A stretch of DNA of 13,245 nucleotides from DASSHC01 sp035693105 (GCA_035693105.1 DASSHC010000059.1:1-13245); one strand, 5' to 3'; numbered from the stretch's first letter, positions 6,218 to 12,841 are shown. Translations and numbers: made by a program. The notes: generated by a model from the letters alone, not told the origin.

Positions 6218-7672
6218 CTACCGCCCTCCGTAGCGCTGTCGTCGCGCCCGGTGGCAGGCGTCGCAGTAGACCGGGCGGGTGGGGTCCGGACGGAAGGGAA
6301 CTTCGGCCGGCTGGCCGCAACCGGAGCAGACGATCGCCGTGCGCTCCGCCGCGGCGGGCTGCCGTGGGCGTAGCGGGCGAGTTGGCTCCTGTGCGGCGCG
6401 GTGGGTCGCCGCGGCCGGAGCCTGTGTCCGCACCTGCGGCTGCACCGGCACGCGCGCCCGCACGTGCGCCTTGGCCGGGGCGGGCGTGGCGGACGGCTGA
6501 GCGTCGAGCGCGGCGGTGGCGCCGGGCCAGGGGAGGACCGGGATGCGCTGCCGTAGCTCGCGCTCCAGCTTGCGCCACTTGACGCTGTCCTCGGGACCGA
6601 GCAGCGTGATCGCCCGCCCCTCGCGGCCCATGCGGCCGGTGCGGCCCACCCGGTGGGTCAGCAGGTCGGCCGACTCGGGCAGCTCCAGGTTGATCACCAG
6701 ATCGATGCTGGTGATATCGAGGCCGCGGGCGGCGACGTTGGTCGCCACCAGGATTTGCACCTCGCCGGAGCGGAACTGCTCCATCACCCGGTCGCGGGCG
6801 TTCTGCGACAGGTTCCCCTGCAGCTCGCCGACCGGGTAGCCGTCGCGCTCCAGCCGCCGCGCCAGCTTCTTGACCCCGTGCTTGGTGCGGCCGAAGACGA
6901 GGATCGAGCCCTCGCCGCGCTGATCCAGCAGCTCGTAGAGCGCGGCCAGCTTGTCGTCGCCGCCCAGGTTGTAGGCCGTGTGCGCGATGGCCGGCGTGTC
7001 TTCGGGGTTGGGGTCGACCGCGACCGTGGCCGGGCGCTGGAGATGCCGGCTGGCGGTCTGGCTGACCCACTCGGGCACGGTGGCCGAGAAGAGGGCCGTC
7101 TGGCGGGCGCGCGGCGTGCGCGCCAGGATGCGCTCGACGCTGGGCGCGAAGCCCTCGTCGAGCATCTGGTCGGCCTCATCCAGCACCAAAAAGCGCAGCC
7201 GGTCGAGCCGCAGCGCGCCCTGATCGAGCAGGTCGAGCACGCGGCCCGGCGTGCCGATGACCACCTGAGCGCCGCGCCGCAGCGCCGCGACCTGCGGCCC
7301 GCTGGCCCGGCCGCCGAAGATCAGGGCCGTGCGGATGTCGCGCCCGGCGGCCAGCTCGATCAGCACCGACTCGATCTGGGTCGCCAGCTCGCGCGTCGGC
7401 GTCAGCACGAGCACCTGGACCTCGCGTTTGGCCGGGTCGAGCAATTCGACCGTTGGGATGAGGAAGGCCAGCGTCTTGCCCGAGCCGGTGCGGGCCTGGG
7501 CGATGACATCGCGCCCCTCCAGCAGCAGCGGCAGCACCGCGTCCTGGATCGGCGTCGGCTGGTCGATGTCCATGCCGGCGAGTGCGCGGATAGTGCCGGC
7601 GCGCAGCGGGAACCGGCTGAACGATGCATTGGCCGCCTCGGCGGCAGCCGGAAACAGTGTGGTGGCAGACAT
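6218..7672 (-). CDS. DEAD-box ATP-dependent RNA helicase with C-terminal zinc ribbon
   Basis: A 484-residue helicase. I chose the ATG at 7672 because GAGGG (7684 to 7680) sits seven bases upstream; an in-frame TTG at 7720 lacks such a site. All DEAD-box motifs are present in order: Q motif (PTPIQ, 39-43), I (ARTGSGKT, 60-67), Ia (PTRELATQ, 92-99), Ib (TPGR, 141-144), II (DEAD, 165-168), III (SAT, 196-198), V (ARGLDIT, 315-321) and VI (HRVGRTGR, 340-347). Residues about 380-445 are a low-complexity Ala/Pro/Arg tail. The last 40 residues form a CxxC-x17-CxxC zinc ribbon (Cys449, 452, 470, 473) with VPF and PVYC. Role: unwinding or remodelling RNA, as in ribosome assembly or cold adaptation. Its neighbours, a cold-shock protein and a zinc-ribbon protein with the same C-terminal module, support an RNA role. 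Confidence 0.95.
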   Translation of the reverse strand: MSATTLFPAAAEAANASFSRFPLRAGTIRALAGMDIDQPTPIQDAVLPLLLEGRDVIAQARTGSGKTLAFLIPTVELLDPAKREVQVLVLTPTRELATQIESVLIELAAGRDIRTALIFGGRASGPQVAALRRGAQVVIGTPGRVLDLLDQGALRLDRLRFLVLDEADQMLDEGFAPSVERILARTPRARQTALFSATVPEWVSQTASRHLQRPATVAVDPNPEDTPAIAHTAYNLGGDDKLAALYELLDQRGEGSILVFGRTKHGVKKLARRLERDGYPVGELQGNLSQNARDRVMEQFRSGEVQILVATNVAARGLDITSIDLVINLELPESADLLTHRVGRTGRMGREGRAITLLGPEDSVKWRKLERELRQRIPVLPWPGATAALDAQPSATPAPAKAHVRARVPVQPQVRTQAPAAATHRAAQEPTRPLRPRQPAAAERTAIVCSGCGQPAEVPFRPDPTRPVYCDACHRARRQRYGGR

Positions 7673-7787
7673 GAAGAAACCCTCTGACTTCGCAGCGAAA
7701 CAGGCATGATCGTCGTGCAACCGTCAAGCTGGCTAGTACGGCTCGACGGCCCTTCGCTGCGAGTAGAGGGCGCATTGACGTACTACC

Positions 7788-7810
7788 GCGCGGGGCCGCT
7801 TGCCCCGCGC
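7788..7810 (-). other. Hairpin in the helicase mRNA leader
   Basis: GCGCGGGGC (7788-7796) and GCCCCGCGC (7802-7810) form an exact 9-bp stem with a five-base loop. It would lie near the 5' end of the transcript if the promoter at 7828-7836 is used. It could be a stability or cold-response element, or a divergent regulatory site. The role is inferred only. Confidence 0.4.
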
Positions 7811-7827
7811 ACTCCGAACTCTGTCTA

Positions 7828-7836
7828 AGTATACCA
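7828..7836 (-). promoter_or_regulatory. Extended -10 promoter for the helicase gene
   Basis: The minus strand reads TGGTATACT, an extended -10 element (TGN plus TATACT, five of six bases of consensus). No recognisable -35 lies upstream, which is tolerated for extended -10 promoters. Transcription would start near 7821 and give a leader of about 150 nt. The identical nine bases occur upstream of the zinc-ribbon gene (8846-8854). Confidence 0.5.
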
Positions 7837-7971
7837 GCCGCCGCCTTGCCGGGTGCGGCCGGGCGGGTCTGGGCACCGGTCGTGCAAGCGAAAGGGAAAA
7901 GACTCCTGGGTGCGGAGGCGGGTTGCTGGGAAGGAAGCCGGCTGGTCCGCCTCTCGGTGACGAGATCGCCT

Positions 7972-7988
7972 GTCGAACCCCGTTCGAC
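7972..7988 (+). promoter_or_regulatory. 7-bp stem/3-nt loop dyad upstream of the cold-shock gene
   Basis: GTCGAAC (7972-7978) and GTTCGAC (7982-7988) are exact complements around CCC. The dyad ends 12 bases before the Shine-Dalgarno AGGA (8001-8004). As RNA it makes a small stable hairpin; as DNA it resembles a LexA-type TCGAAC/GTTCGA site, but the spacer is three bases rather than four. The rest of 7837-8012 shows no convincing plus-strand promoter. Confidence 0.45.
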
Positions 7989-8012
7989 TACGGAACTGTG
8001 AGGATCTGGCGC

Positions 8013-8249
8013 ATGGCAACCGGTCACATCAAGACGCTGGTCGAGGATCGCGGCTTCGGATTCATCGCGGTGGACGACGCGAGCAGCCCCCACGATGTCT
8101 TCTTCCACCACTCAGCGGTGGAGGGCGGCACCTTCGAGGGGTTGCACGAGGGGCAGCAGGTGGAGTTCGACGAGCAGCCGGACCCGCGCAACCCGCAGCG
8201 CACGCGCGCCGCCAACGTGCGCGTCACCGAGGAACGTTCGAGCTTCTAG
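8013..8249 (+). CDS. Cold-shock domain protein (CspA family)
   Basis: A 78-residue single cold-shock domain. The ATG at 8013 has AGGA (8001-8004) eight bases upstream, and the product opens MATGHIK as usual for the family. RNP1 is RGFGFIAV (13-20) and RNP2 is DVFFHHSAV (28-36). The aromatic residues normally found after the first Lys (KWF) are replaced by TLV, so one stacking position is missing; many non-model CSPs vary here. Family role: binding single-stranded RNA/DNA and melting RNA structure. It lies head-to-head with the DEAD-box helicase gene, the classic functional partner of CSPs, and is followed by a zinc-ribbon gene on the opposite strand. A hairpin in its leader could affect its translation. 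Confidence 0.95.
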   Translation: MATGHIKTLVEDRGFGFIAVDDASSPHDVFFHHSAVEGGTFEGLHEGQQVEFDEQPDPRNPQRTRAANVRVTEERSSF

Positions 8250-8275
8250 TCCCAAGGCCAGCAAAGCGCAACAAC

Positions 8276-8302
8276 GCCCTTGGGTGAGGGCAACCCAGGG
8301 GC
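8276..8302. terminator. Hairpin terminator region between cold-shock and zinc-ribbon genes
   Basis: Bases 8276-8285 (GCCCTTGGGT) pair with 8293-8302 (ACCCAGGGGC), giving a 10-bp stem with one G-U pair and a seven-base loop. An alternative, mutually exclusive pairing joins CCCAAGG (8251-8257), just after the cold-shock stop codon, to CCTTGGG (8278-8284). The genes converge here, so either structure can end transcription. There is no T-tract. A second GC-only dyad (8322-8327 with 8334-8339) lies close to the end of the zinc-ribbon gene. Confidence 0.5.
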
Positions 8303-8346
8303 GTGTATTGACACGGGAAGCGCGCGCTCAGCGGCGCGCCGGCCTG

Positions 8347-8697
8347 CTACCAGCGGTTGTAGCTGCGCTCCTGACGGTGCGACTGGAAGCAGTCCGAGCA
8401 GTAGACCGGCTTGTCGTTGCGCGGCATGAAGGGGACCATGGTCTCCTTGCCGCAGTCACTGCAAACCGCCGGGTACATGGTGCGCTCCTGGCGCGGCGCG
8501 CCGTAGCCACCACCACCACCACTGCTGTAGCTGCTGCCACCACCCGAGCGGGCGGACTTGGCCGCGCGCCGGCAATCCGGACAGCGGCTGGGCTGATTGG
8601 TGAAGCCCTTCTCCGCGTAGAACTCCTGCTCGCCAGCGGTAAAGGTGAACGGCTGGCCGCAGTCGCGGCAGGTCAGGGTCTTGTCTGCGAAGCTCAT
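8347..8697 (-). CDS. Double zinc-ribbon protein
   Basis: A 116-residue basic protein. The ATG at 8697 has AAGGAG (8711 to 8706) eight bases upstream. Residues 5-45 are the first ribbon, CxxC-x25-CxxC (Cys10, 13, 39, 42), of the type seen in zf-trcl proteins (DKTLTCRDCGQPF, EQEFYAEKGF, PSRCPDCR). Residues 50-70 are a Gly/Ser/Tyr-rich flexible linker. Residues 76-110 are a second ribbon, CxxC-x17-CxxC (Cys79, 82, 100, 103), with VPFMPRNDKPVYC. The second ribbon matches the C-terminus of the DEAD-box helicase at 6218 in spacing and in VCSxCG, VPF, PVYC and a trailing RQ. The function is not established; RNA or ribosome association is a reasonable inference from the shared module and the cold-shock neighbour. 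Confidence 0.9.
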   Translation of the reverse strand: MSFADKTLTCRDCGQPFTFTAGEQEFYAEKGFTNQPSRCPDCRRAAKSARSGGGSSYSSGGGGGYGAPRQERTMYPAVCSDCGKETMVPFMPRNDKPVYCSDCFQSHRQERSYNRW

Positions 8698-8721
8698 CTA
8701 GCGTACTCCTTGGAATCGATA

Positions 8722-8738
8722 CCGCTCACTCTGAGCGG
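8722..8738 (-). promoter_or_regulatory. 7-bp stem/3-nt loop hairpin in the zinc-ribbon mRNA leader
   Basis: CCGCTCA (8722-8728) and TGAGCGG (8732-8738) are exact complements with a CTC loop (GAG in the transcript). The hairpin lies 10 bases upstream of AAGGAG (8711 to 8706). The geometry matches the dyad upstream of the cold-shock gene although the sequence differs, which suggests a structural rather than sequence-specific role. Confidence 0.4.
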
Positions 8739-8845
8739 CTCGCTGAATTGGTTCGTCCAGCGCAAGTTTTTCGACGAGATGAGCTCGGAGACATGCCCTC
8801 GCTGTCTTCCGCGACACACGCGAAAATCTAGGCTAGCTGGTACTC

Positions 8846-8876
8846 AGTATACCACACATGCGCGCCCAGCGCGCAA
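8846..8876 (-). promoter_or_regulatory. Promoter for the zinc-ribbon gene
   Basis: The minus strand has an extended -10 TGGTATACT (8854 to 8846) and, 19 bp upstream of TATACT, TTGCGC (8876 to 8871) as a weak -35. Transcription from about 8839 would give a leader of about 140 nt. A 7-bp dyad (TGCGCGC at 8859-8865, GCGCGCA at 8869-8875) fills the spacer and touches the -35; it may be an operator or the terminator of the upstream minus-strand operon. I see no gene in the rest of 8698-8977. Confidence 0.5.
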
Positions 8877-8977
8877 GGTCTCGCGGCCTACGCGCAATCC
8901 AGACAGCTCATTCCAGATCGTCGACCTGCCACGCGCCCCGCGCAACATCGAGGGTGAACCTGTGCCGCGACGCGGCC

Positions 8978-9403
8978 TCAGCTCTGACTGGGGCGCGGGC
9001 CACGCCAGGCGCGCGTGCCGCTCGCCTCGGCGGGGGCGTCCGCCGGGATCACCGCCGCGAGCACCGCCAGCCGTTCTTCGGCGGTATCGCGACGAGTGAT
9101 CAGGCGGCGGAACTCCGGGTGCCGCTCGCCGAGCTCCTCCAGCGTCGCACAGGCGCGGTCGCGGTCCCAGGCGCTCTCGAGTTGCTTGTTGGCCTGTGCC
9201 AGCTCGGCCTCGGCCTGGCTGACGCGCTGCAGGCGGATGATCTCGTCCATGGCCCACTTGTGCGCGGCGCTGGCGAGCTGCTGGGCCCTCAGGTGGTCGC
9301 CGCCGCGGCGCGCGGCGGCGGCCTGGTCGAGGAGTTCCTGGTAATAGCGCGAACTCGGCGACTCGCCCCGCTCGGGGTGGGTAAACGCCGGCAGATAGCC
9401 CAT
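8978..9403 (-). CDS. Unrecognised small helical protein
   Basis: A 141-residue soluble protein that I do not recognise. The ATG at 9403 is chosen because AAGGAG (9415 to 9410) is six bases upstream; a TTG two codons earlier would abut that site. The N-terminus (GYLPAFTHPERGESPSSRYY) looks extended. Residues about 20-115 are predicted by eye to be helical and charged, with heptad-like stretches (RVSQAEAELAQANKQLESAW) suggesting a coiled coil, and a Pro/Ala-rich tail follows. There are no catalytic motifs, signal peptide or membrane segments. It is the second gene of a two-gene unit, 23 bp after the gene at 9427, so the two products may act together. Confidence 0.65.
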   Translation of the reverse strand: MGYLPAFTHPERGESPSSRYYQELLDQAAAARRGGDHLRAQQLASAAHKWAMDEIIRLQRVSQAEAELAQANKQLESAWDRDRACATLEELGERHPEFRRLITRRDTAEERLAVLAAVIPADAPAEASGTRAWRGPRPSQS

Positions 9404-9426
9404 GGGCAACTCCTTCGTAGTATGCG

Positions 9427-9648
9427 CTACTCCTTCAGATAGCCGACGATGGCATTCATTTTGATGCGGGCGACTTCCTCGCCGTGCGTGTTCAGGCAGA
9501 CGAGCGCGACGACCTCGGCTTCCGCCGTGGGCAACCGCGCGCGGATCGACTCCGGATAGAACGGCTCGAAACGGACCTCAGCACCGAGCAGGGTCAAGAG
9601 CTCGCCATCGGGCAGCACAATCTTGATGGTCCGCTGGTGCTCGTGCAT
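9427..9648 (-). CDS. Unrecognised 73-residue protein
   Basis: A small acidic protein that I do not recognise. The ATG at 9648 follows AGAGGAG in the leader (9 bases), and the sequence before it in the same frame (up to 9813) is low-complexity and lies in the leader, so the long version is rejected. The product starts MHEHQRTIKIVLPDGELLTLLGA and has alternating hydrophobic strands (VRFEPFYP, VVALVCLNTHGEEVARIKM), which suggests a small beta-rich fold. It is the first gene of a pair with the helical protein downstream. A TATACT element at 9817-9822 could drive the pair. Function unknown. Confidence 0.65.
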   Translation of the reverse strand: MHEHQRTIKIVLPDGELLTLLGAEVRFEPFYPESIRARLPTAEAEVVALVCLNTHGEEVARIKMNAIVGYLKE

Positions 9649-9816
9649 TGTGCTGGTCTCCTCTGCATCGCGGTCTCGGCCGGTGCCGGCACGCACGAAC
9701 GAGCGACATGACCACGCGCCGTTCGCACCCGGAGGTCCGTCAGGATCGAGGAAGATCGAACCGTTGCGTCGGGGCCGGCTCAGACGGATGAAGAGCGTGG
9801 CTGCACGCTGCATTCC

Positions 9817-9822
9817 AGTATA
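9817..9822 (-). promoter_or_regulatory. Possible -10 element for the two-gene operon 9648-8978
   Basis: The minus strand reads TATACT, the same hexamer as in the helicase and zinc-ribbon promoters. No good -35 is visible at standard spacing and the extended TGN is lacking (CG precedes). It would give a leader of about 160 nt. The remainder of 9649-9917 holds no gene that I can support. Confidence 0.35.
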
Positions 9823-9917
9823 CGCCGCCAGGGCAAACCGGCCGTGGGTCCGCTCGCTGCGGGAGCCTGGCGTCCGCCCCTTGCGTGCGCCGCGCCCGGC
9901 GCGCTAGGCTCTGCCGC

Positions 9918-10421
9918 ATGGCGACCGAGACGCTCCAGGCCGGCGCACTCCCCCCACGCTCCCCACGCGAGAGCGAGGTGCTGCTCGCGCAGATGATGCT
10001 GCCCACCGATGCCAACCCGCACGGCAACGTCCACGGCGGCGTGATCATGATGCTGGCTGACACCGCCGGCGGGCTAGCGGCCACGCGGCACTGTCGCCGG
10101 CGCGTGGTCACCGTCACGGTCGACTCGATGACCTTTCTCCACCCGGTCTTCGTCGGTGATCTGCTGCGCCTGCGCGCCTGCCTGACCTGGACGGGCCGCA
10201 CCAGCATGGAGGCGGAGGTCACGGTCGAGGCCGAGGACGTGATCTCCGGGCGGGTCACCACCACCTCGACCGCCTACCTCGTCTACGTCGCGCTCGACGG
10301 CGAGGGGAAGCCGGTGCCGATCCCGCCGCTGACGCTGGAGACGGCGGACGACCGCCGCCGCTGGCGGGAGGCCGAGGGACGCCAGGCGCACCGGCTGGCG
10401 CTGCGCGGCGGCGAGAGCTGA
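9918..10421 (+). CDS. Acyl-CoA thioesterase, hotdog fold
   Basis: A 167-residue protein starting at ATG 9918; the preceding in-frame residues are Arg-rich and not family-like. The hotdog core is clear: QMMLPTDANPHGNVHGGVIMMLADTAGG (residues about 25-52, with the HGG turn and the Asp in MLAD that is catalytic in YciA-type enzymes), then VVTVTVDSMTFLHPVFVGDLL and strands VEAEDVISG and TTTSTAYLVYVAL. Family reaction: hydrolysis of acyl-CoA thioesters to free acid and CoA in the cytoplasm; chain-length preference cannot be read. No Shine-Dalgarno is seen; TAGGCT at 9905-9910, seven bases before the ATG, with TTGCGT 18 bp upstream, would fit a leaderless transcript. The HAD gene follows after 41 bp and is probably cotranscribed. 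Confidence 0.9.
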   Translation: MATETLQAGALPPRSPRESEVLLAQMMLPTDANPHGNVHGGVIMMLADTAGGLAATRHCRRRVVTVTVDSMTFLHPVFVGDLLRLRACLTWTGRTSMEAEVTVEAEDVISGRVTTTSTAYLVYVALDGEGKPVPIPPLTLETADDRRRWREAEGRQAHRLALRGGES

Positions 10422-10462
10422 GGCGCGGAGTTGCCGCGGCGGTCGACCGGCAAGGAGGGATG

Positions 10463-11299
10463 ATGCGGCGCTTACTGGCCCTCGACATCGACGGCACGCT
10501 GCTCGACCCGTCGGACATCGTCACGCCGGTGGTGCGGGCGGCGATCGGCGCGGCGCGCGCGCAGGGTGTGGCGGTGGCACTGGCGACCGGGCGGCGGCTG
10601 CGCTCGACGCGCCGGGTGGTCGAGGAGCTGGGCATCCAGCTCCCGCTGGTCCTCTCCAATGGCGCGCTGATCTGGGACTCCGCTGCCGAGGCGCCACTGC
10701 ACGAGGCGACCTTTACCGCCGAGGCCATCGCGACGGTGCTGGAGGCATCGCTGGCCGTCGGGCTGGCGCCGATCCTGCTGCAGGGGCCGCTGCACGGCGA
10801 GCATCTGGTTGTCCCGGCGGGTGAGGAACTGGAGCACTACGCCCGCGCGTTCGGCCGCGGCTGGCGTGATGTCGACTCGGTGCCGGCCACCGCGCTGCCG
10901 GAGACCGCCGAGGTGCTGACCATCGACATCTTCGGGCCGGAGCGGCAGCTGCGCGCGCTGACCGACCGGCTGGCGGCGCGCGGCCTCGCGATCTTCCACA
11001 GCGGGCCTCTTGCACTGGAAACGGCCACGCCCCACTGGGCCGCCAACATCCACATGCCCGGCGTCAGCAAGGCCGCGGGCGTGGCGCGGCTGGCCGCCGA
11101 TCTCGGCCTGACGCTGGCCGACGTGGTGGCGGTCGGCGACGGCGAGAACGACCTGCCGCTGTTGGAGGCCGCCGGGATCGGCGTGGCCATGGGCAACGCC
11201 GCGCCGGATGTGCGGGCGCGGGCCGACGCCGTGGTGCGCGGCCACGACGCCGACGGCGTGGCCGAGGCCATCGAGCGCTTCGTGCTCAGCCCGCGCTGA
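10463..11299 (+). CDS. Cof-type HAD-superfamily phosphatase
   Basis: A 278-residue hydrolase. Two ATGs occur in frame at 10460 and 10463; AAGGAGG (10452-10458) leaves only one base before the first and four before the second, so 10463 is preferred. HAD motifs: I DIDGT (Asp8 nucleophile, Asp10 acid/base), II ATGR (Thr42), III Lys203 in PGVSKAAGVARL, IV GDGENDLPLL (Asp226, Asp230). The insertion between motifs II and III is the C2-type cap of the Cof/YidA class. Members dephosphorylate sugar phosphates, pyridoxal phosphate or flavin mononucleotide; the substrate here is unknown. A short dyad, TTGCCG/CGGCAA (10431-10436 and 10448-10453), ends at the ribosome binding site and may modulate initiation. 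Confidence 0.93.
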   Translation: MRRLLALDIDGTLLDPSDIVTPVVRAAIGAARAQGVAVALATGRRLRSTRRVVEELGIQLPLVLSNGALIWDSAAEAPLHEATFTAEAIATVLEASLAVGLAPILLQGPLHGEHLVVPAGEELEHYARAFGRGWRDVDSVPATALPETAEVLTIDIFGPERQLRALTDRLAARGLAIFHSGPLALETATPHWAANIHMPGVSKAAGVARLAADLGLTLADVVAVGDGENDLPLLEAAGIGVAMGNAAPDVRARADAVVRGHDADGVAEAIERFVLSPR

Positions 11300-11302
11300 G
11301 AC

Positions 11303-11327
11303 GGGGCCGCGCTACCGGGCGCGCCCC
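11303..11327 (+). terminator. Hairpin between convergent HAD and DUF2254 genes
   Basis: GGGGC (11303-11307) and GCGC (11309-11312) pair with GCGC (11319-11322) and GCCCC (11323-11327), a 9-bp stem with one bulged C and a six-base loop. It begins three bases after the HAD stop codon. No T-run follows, as for other hairpins in this window. It could serve both converging genes. Confidence 0.45.
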
Positions 11328-11366
11328 AGGGGATTGCGGCGCCTCGCCTTGCCCCAGCAGGCCGCC

Positions 11367-12752
11367 CTAGCCGCCGTCGCCGGCCAGCTTGCCGTACCAG
11401 TAGCCGACCGCCTCCGCGGCGGTGGCGCGGCCGCGCCGCCCCAATGTCTGCCGTAGCTGCGTGACCGACTGCTCCAGGTTGGCGGTCAGACTGAAATCAG
11501 GCAGGAGCGGCAGGATGCGGCCGAGCGCGGCCAGCAGGCGCTCCTGCCAGGCCTCCGGCCCCCGGTCGATCATGTCGGCGATGGTATCCAGCAGCGCGGC
11601 GTAGGTCATCGACTGGGCGGACTTGCTGGCGATCACCGCCAACTGCTCCAGCGCCAGGAAGAGGTGCTCGTCGACCGCGTCGGCGTAGGCGACCGGGCTG
11701 GTGAGCGCCCGCTCGCGCGCGGCATCGGTGCGCTGCCAGCGCGCCAGCAGATCGCGCAGCGCCTGGACGACGGTGACGGCGACCGCCGGGTTCTGCTTGG
11801 AGGTGGAGATGGTGGTCCAGGCGATGGTGCGCAACTGCTCGATGCCGTAGCTGGGGTCGCTGGTCAGGTCGCGGCCGTGCTCGATGCGGATCGCGCGCAC
11901 CAGCGCCTCCCCGACGCTCCGCGCGCCGGCGGCATTATCCGAACCGAGGCAGGCCACTGTATCACCGACGGTGAGAAAGGCGCCGATCGAGACGGCGAAC
12001 TCGACCTCCACCGGCGCGGGCGCGCTGGCGACGGCGTCGAGAATGCCGTCGATGTCGATGCTGATGAGAAAGCCGGAGTCGGCGGTGACGACCCGCAGGG
12101 GGAGCCTGGGGCTGCCGGGCAGGGCGGCGCGGGTCTTGGCCAGCAGGCCGTGCTGGCGGCCGCGCGCCGCCAGGGTGAGATCGCGGATCCCGGAGACGAT
12201 GACCGGCGGGCGCATCTGGTCGATGGTGGTGTAGATCAGCACCAGCAGCAGGGTGAGCGCGACCCCGGTGAAGCAGAGCACCAGCGTGGCGCCGAAGACG
12301 GGATCGAAGGGCGGGTTGACCGTCGCCTGCACGATCAAGGCGTAGAGCGCCAGGCCGACGAAGAAGCCGAAGATCACCTGGTTGAGCTTGCGGCTCAAGA
12401 ACTGGTCGATGACCTGATGCGTCATGGTCGAGGCCGACTGTTGCACGGCCAGCAGGACGATCGAGAAGGTGATCGAGGTGACGGTGATCAGGCTGCCGGC
12501 GATCGAGCTGAGCAGGCTGGCGGTCTGCTGCGGATCGCTGAAGATGTGCGCCGCCATGAAACCGCGCAGCGGCCGGATCCAGCCCACCCGCGACTGGTCT
12601 ACCAGGTAGCTGATCACGGCCAGCGCCAGGAAGGCCAGCAGGACGAGCGCCGGGAACTTCAGGAACTGCTGGTAGGCACGCGCGATGTTGGTGAGCGCCG
12701 AGTGCGCCCGCACGTGCGCCTGGCGATACTCGATGACTTCCTGCGCCACCAC
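11367..12752 (-). CDS. DUF2254 integral membrane protein
   Basis: A 461-residue membrane protein starting at a GTG at 12752; a second GTG follows directly and G-rich sequence (GAGGGGGTGGGGGC) precedes. There are four predicted membrane helices near residues 33-51, 80-104, 125-144 and 152-175. The segment SSIAGSLITVTSITFSIVLL followed by a polar QQSASTMTHQV stretch is the hallmark I associate with DUF2254 proteins. Residues about 190-440 form a soluble domain with no enzymatic motifs that I recognise. DUF2254 proteins are widespread in bacteria and lack an assigned function. The gene lies 121 bp downstream of the receiver-domain gene on the same strand, with a palindrome between them. No signal peptide is seen; the N-terminal 30 residues are probably cytoplasmic. 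Confidence 0.85.
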   Translation of the reverse strand: MVAQEVIEYRQAHVRAHSALTNIARAYQQFLKFPALVLLAFLALAVISYLVDQSRVGWIRPLRGFMAAHIFSDPQQTASLLSSIAGSLITVTSITFSIVLLAVQQSASTMTHQVIDQFLSRKLNQVIFGFFVGLALYALIVQATVNPPFDPVFGATLVLCFTGVALTLLLVLIYTTIDQMRPPVIVSGIRDLTLAARGRQHGLLAKTRAALPGSPRLPLRVVTADSGFLISIDIDGILDAVASAPAPVEVEFAVSIGAFLTVGDTVACLGSDNAAGARSVGEALVRAIRIEHGRDLTSDPSYGIEQLRTIAWTTISTSKQNPAVAVTVVQALRDLLARWQRTDAARERALTSPVAYADAVDEHLFLALEQLAVIASKSAQSMTYAALLDTIADMIDRGPEAWQERLLAALGRILPLLPDFSLTANLEQSVTQLRQTLGRRGRATAAEAVGYWYGKLAGDGG

Positions 12753-12841
12753 GCCCCCACCCCCTCGTGCCCGGCGCGGCGCGGGCTGGGCAGCCCATCG
12801 ACGCCGCCGCCGGTCAGCCGGGCCGGCGCACGGGCTGTTCC

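Noticed and set aside
4799..6373. 524-residue plus-strand open frame across the DUF6176-like, M55 and helicase ends
   Set aside because: It spans three supported genes in another frame, has Arg/Gly/Pro-rich nonsense composition and no ribosome binding site.
7970..7990. tRNA-like T-loop (GGTTCGA) on the minus strand
   Set aside because: The flanking bases do not form a T-stem and no acceptor, anticodon or D arm can be built; the TTCGA belongs to the dyad.
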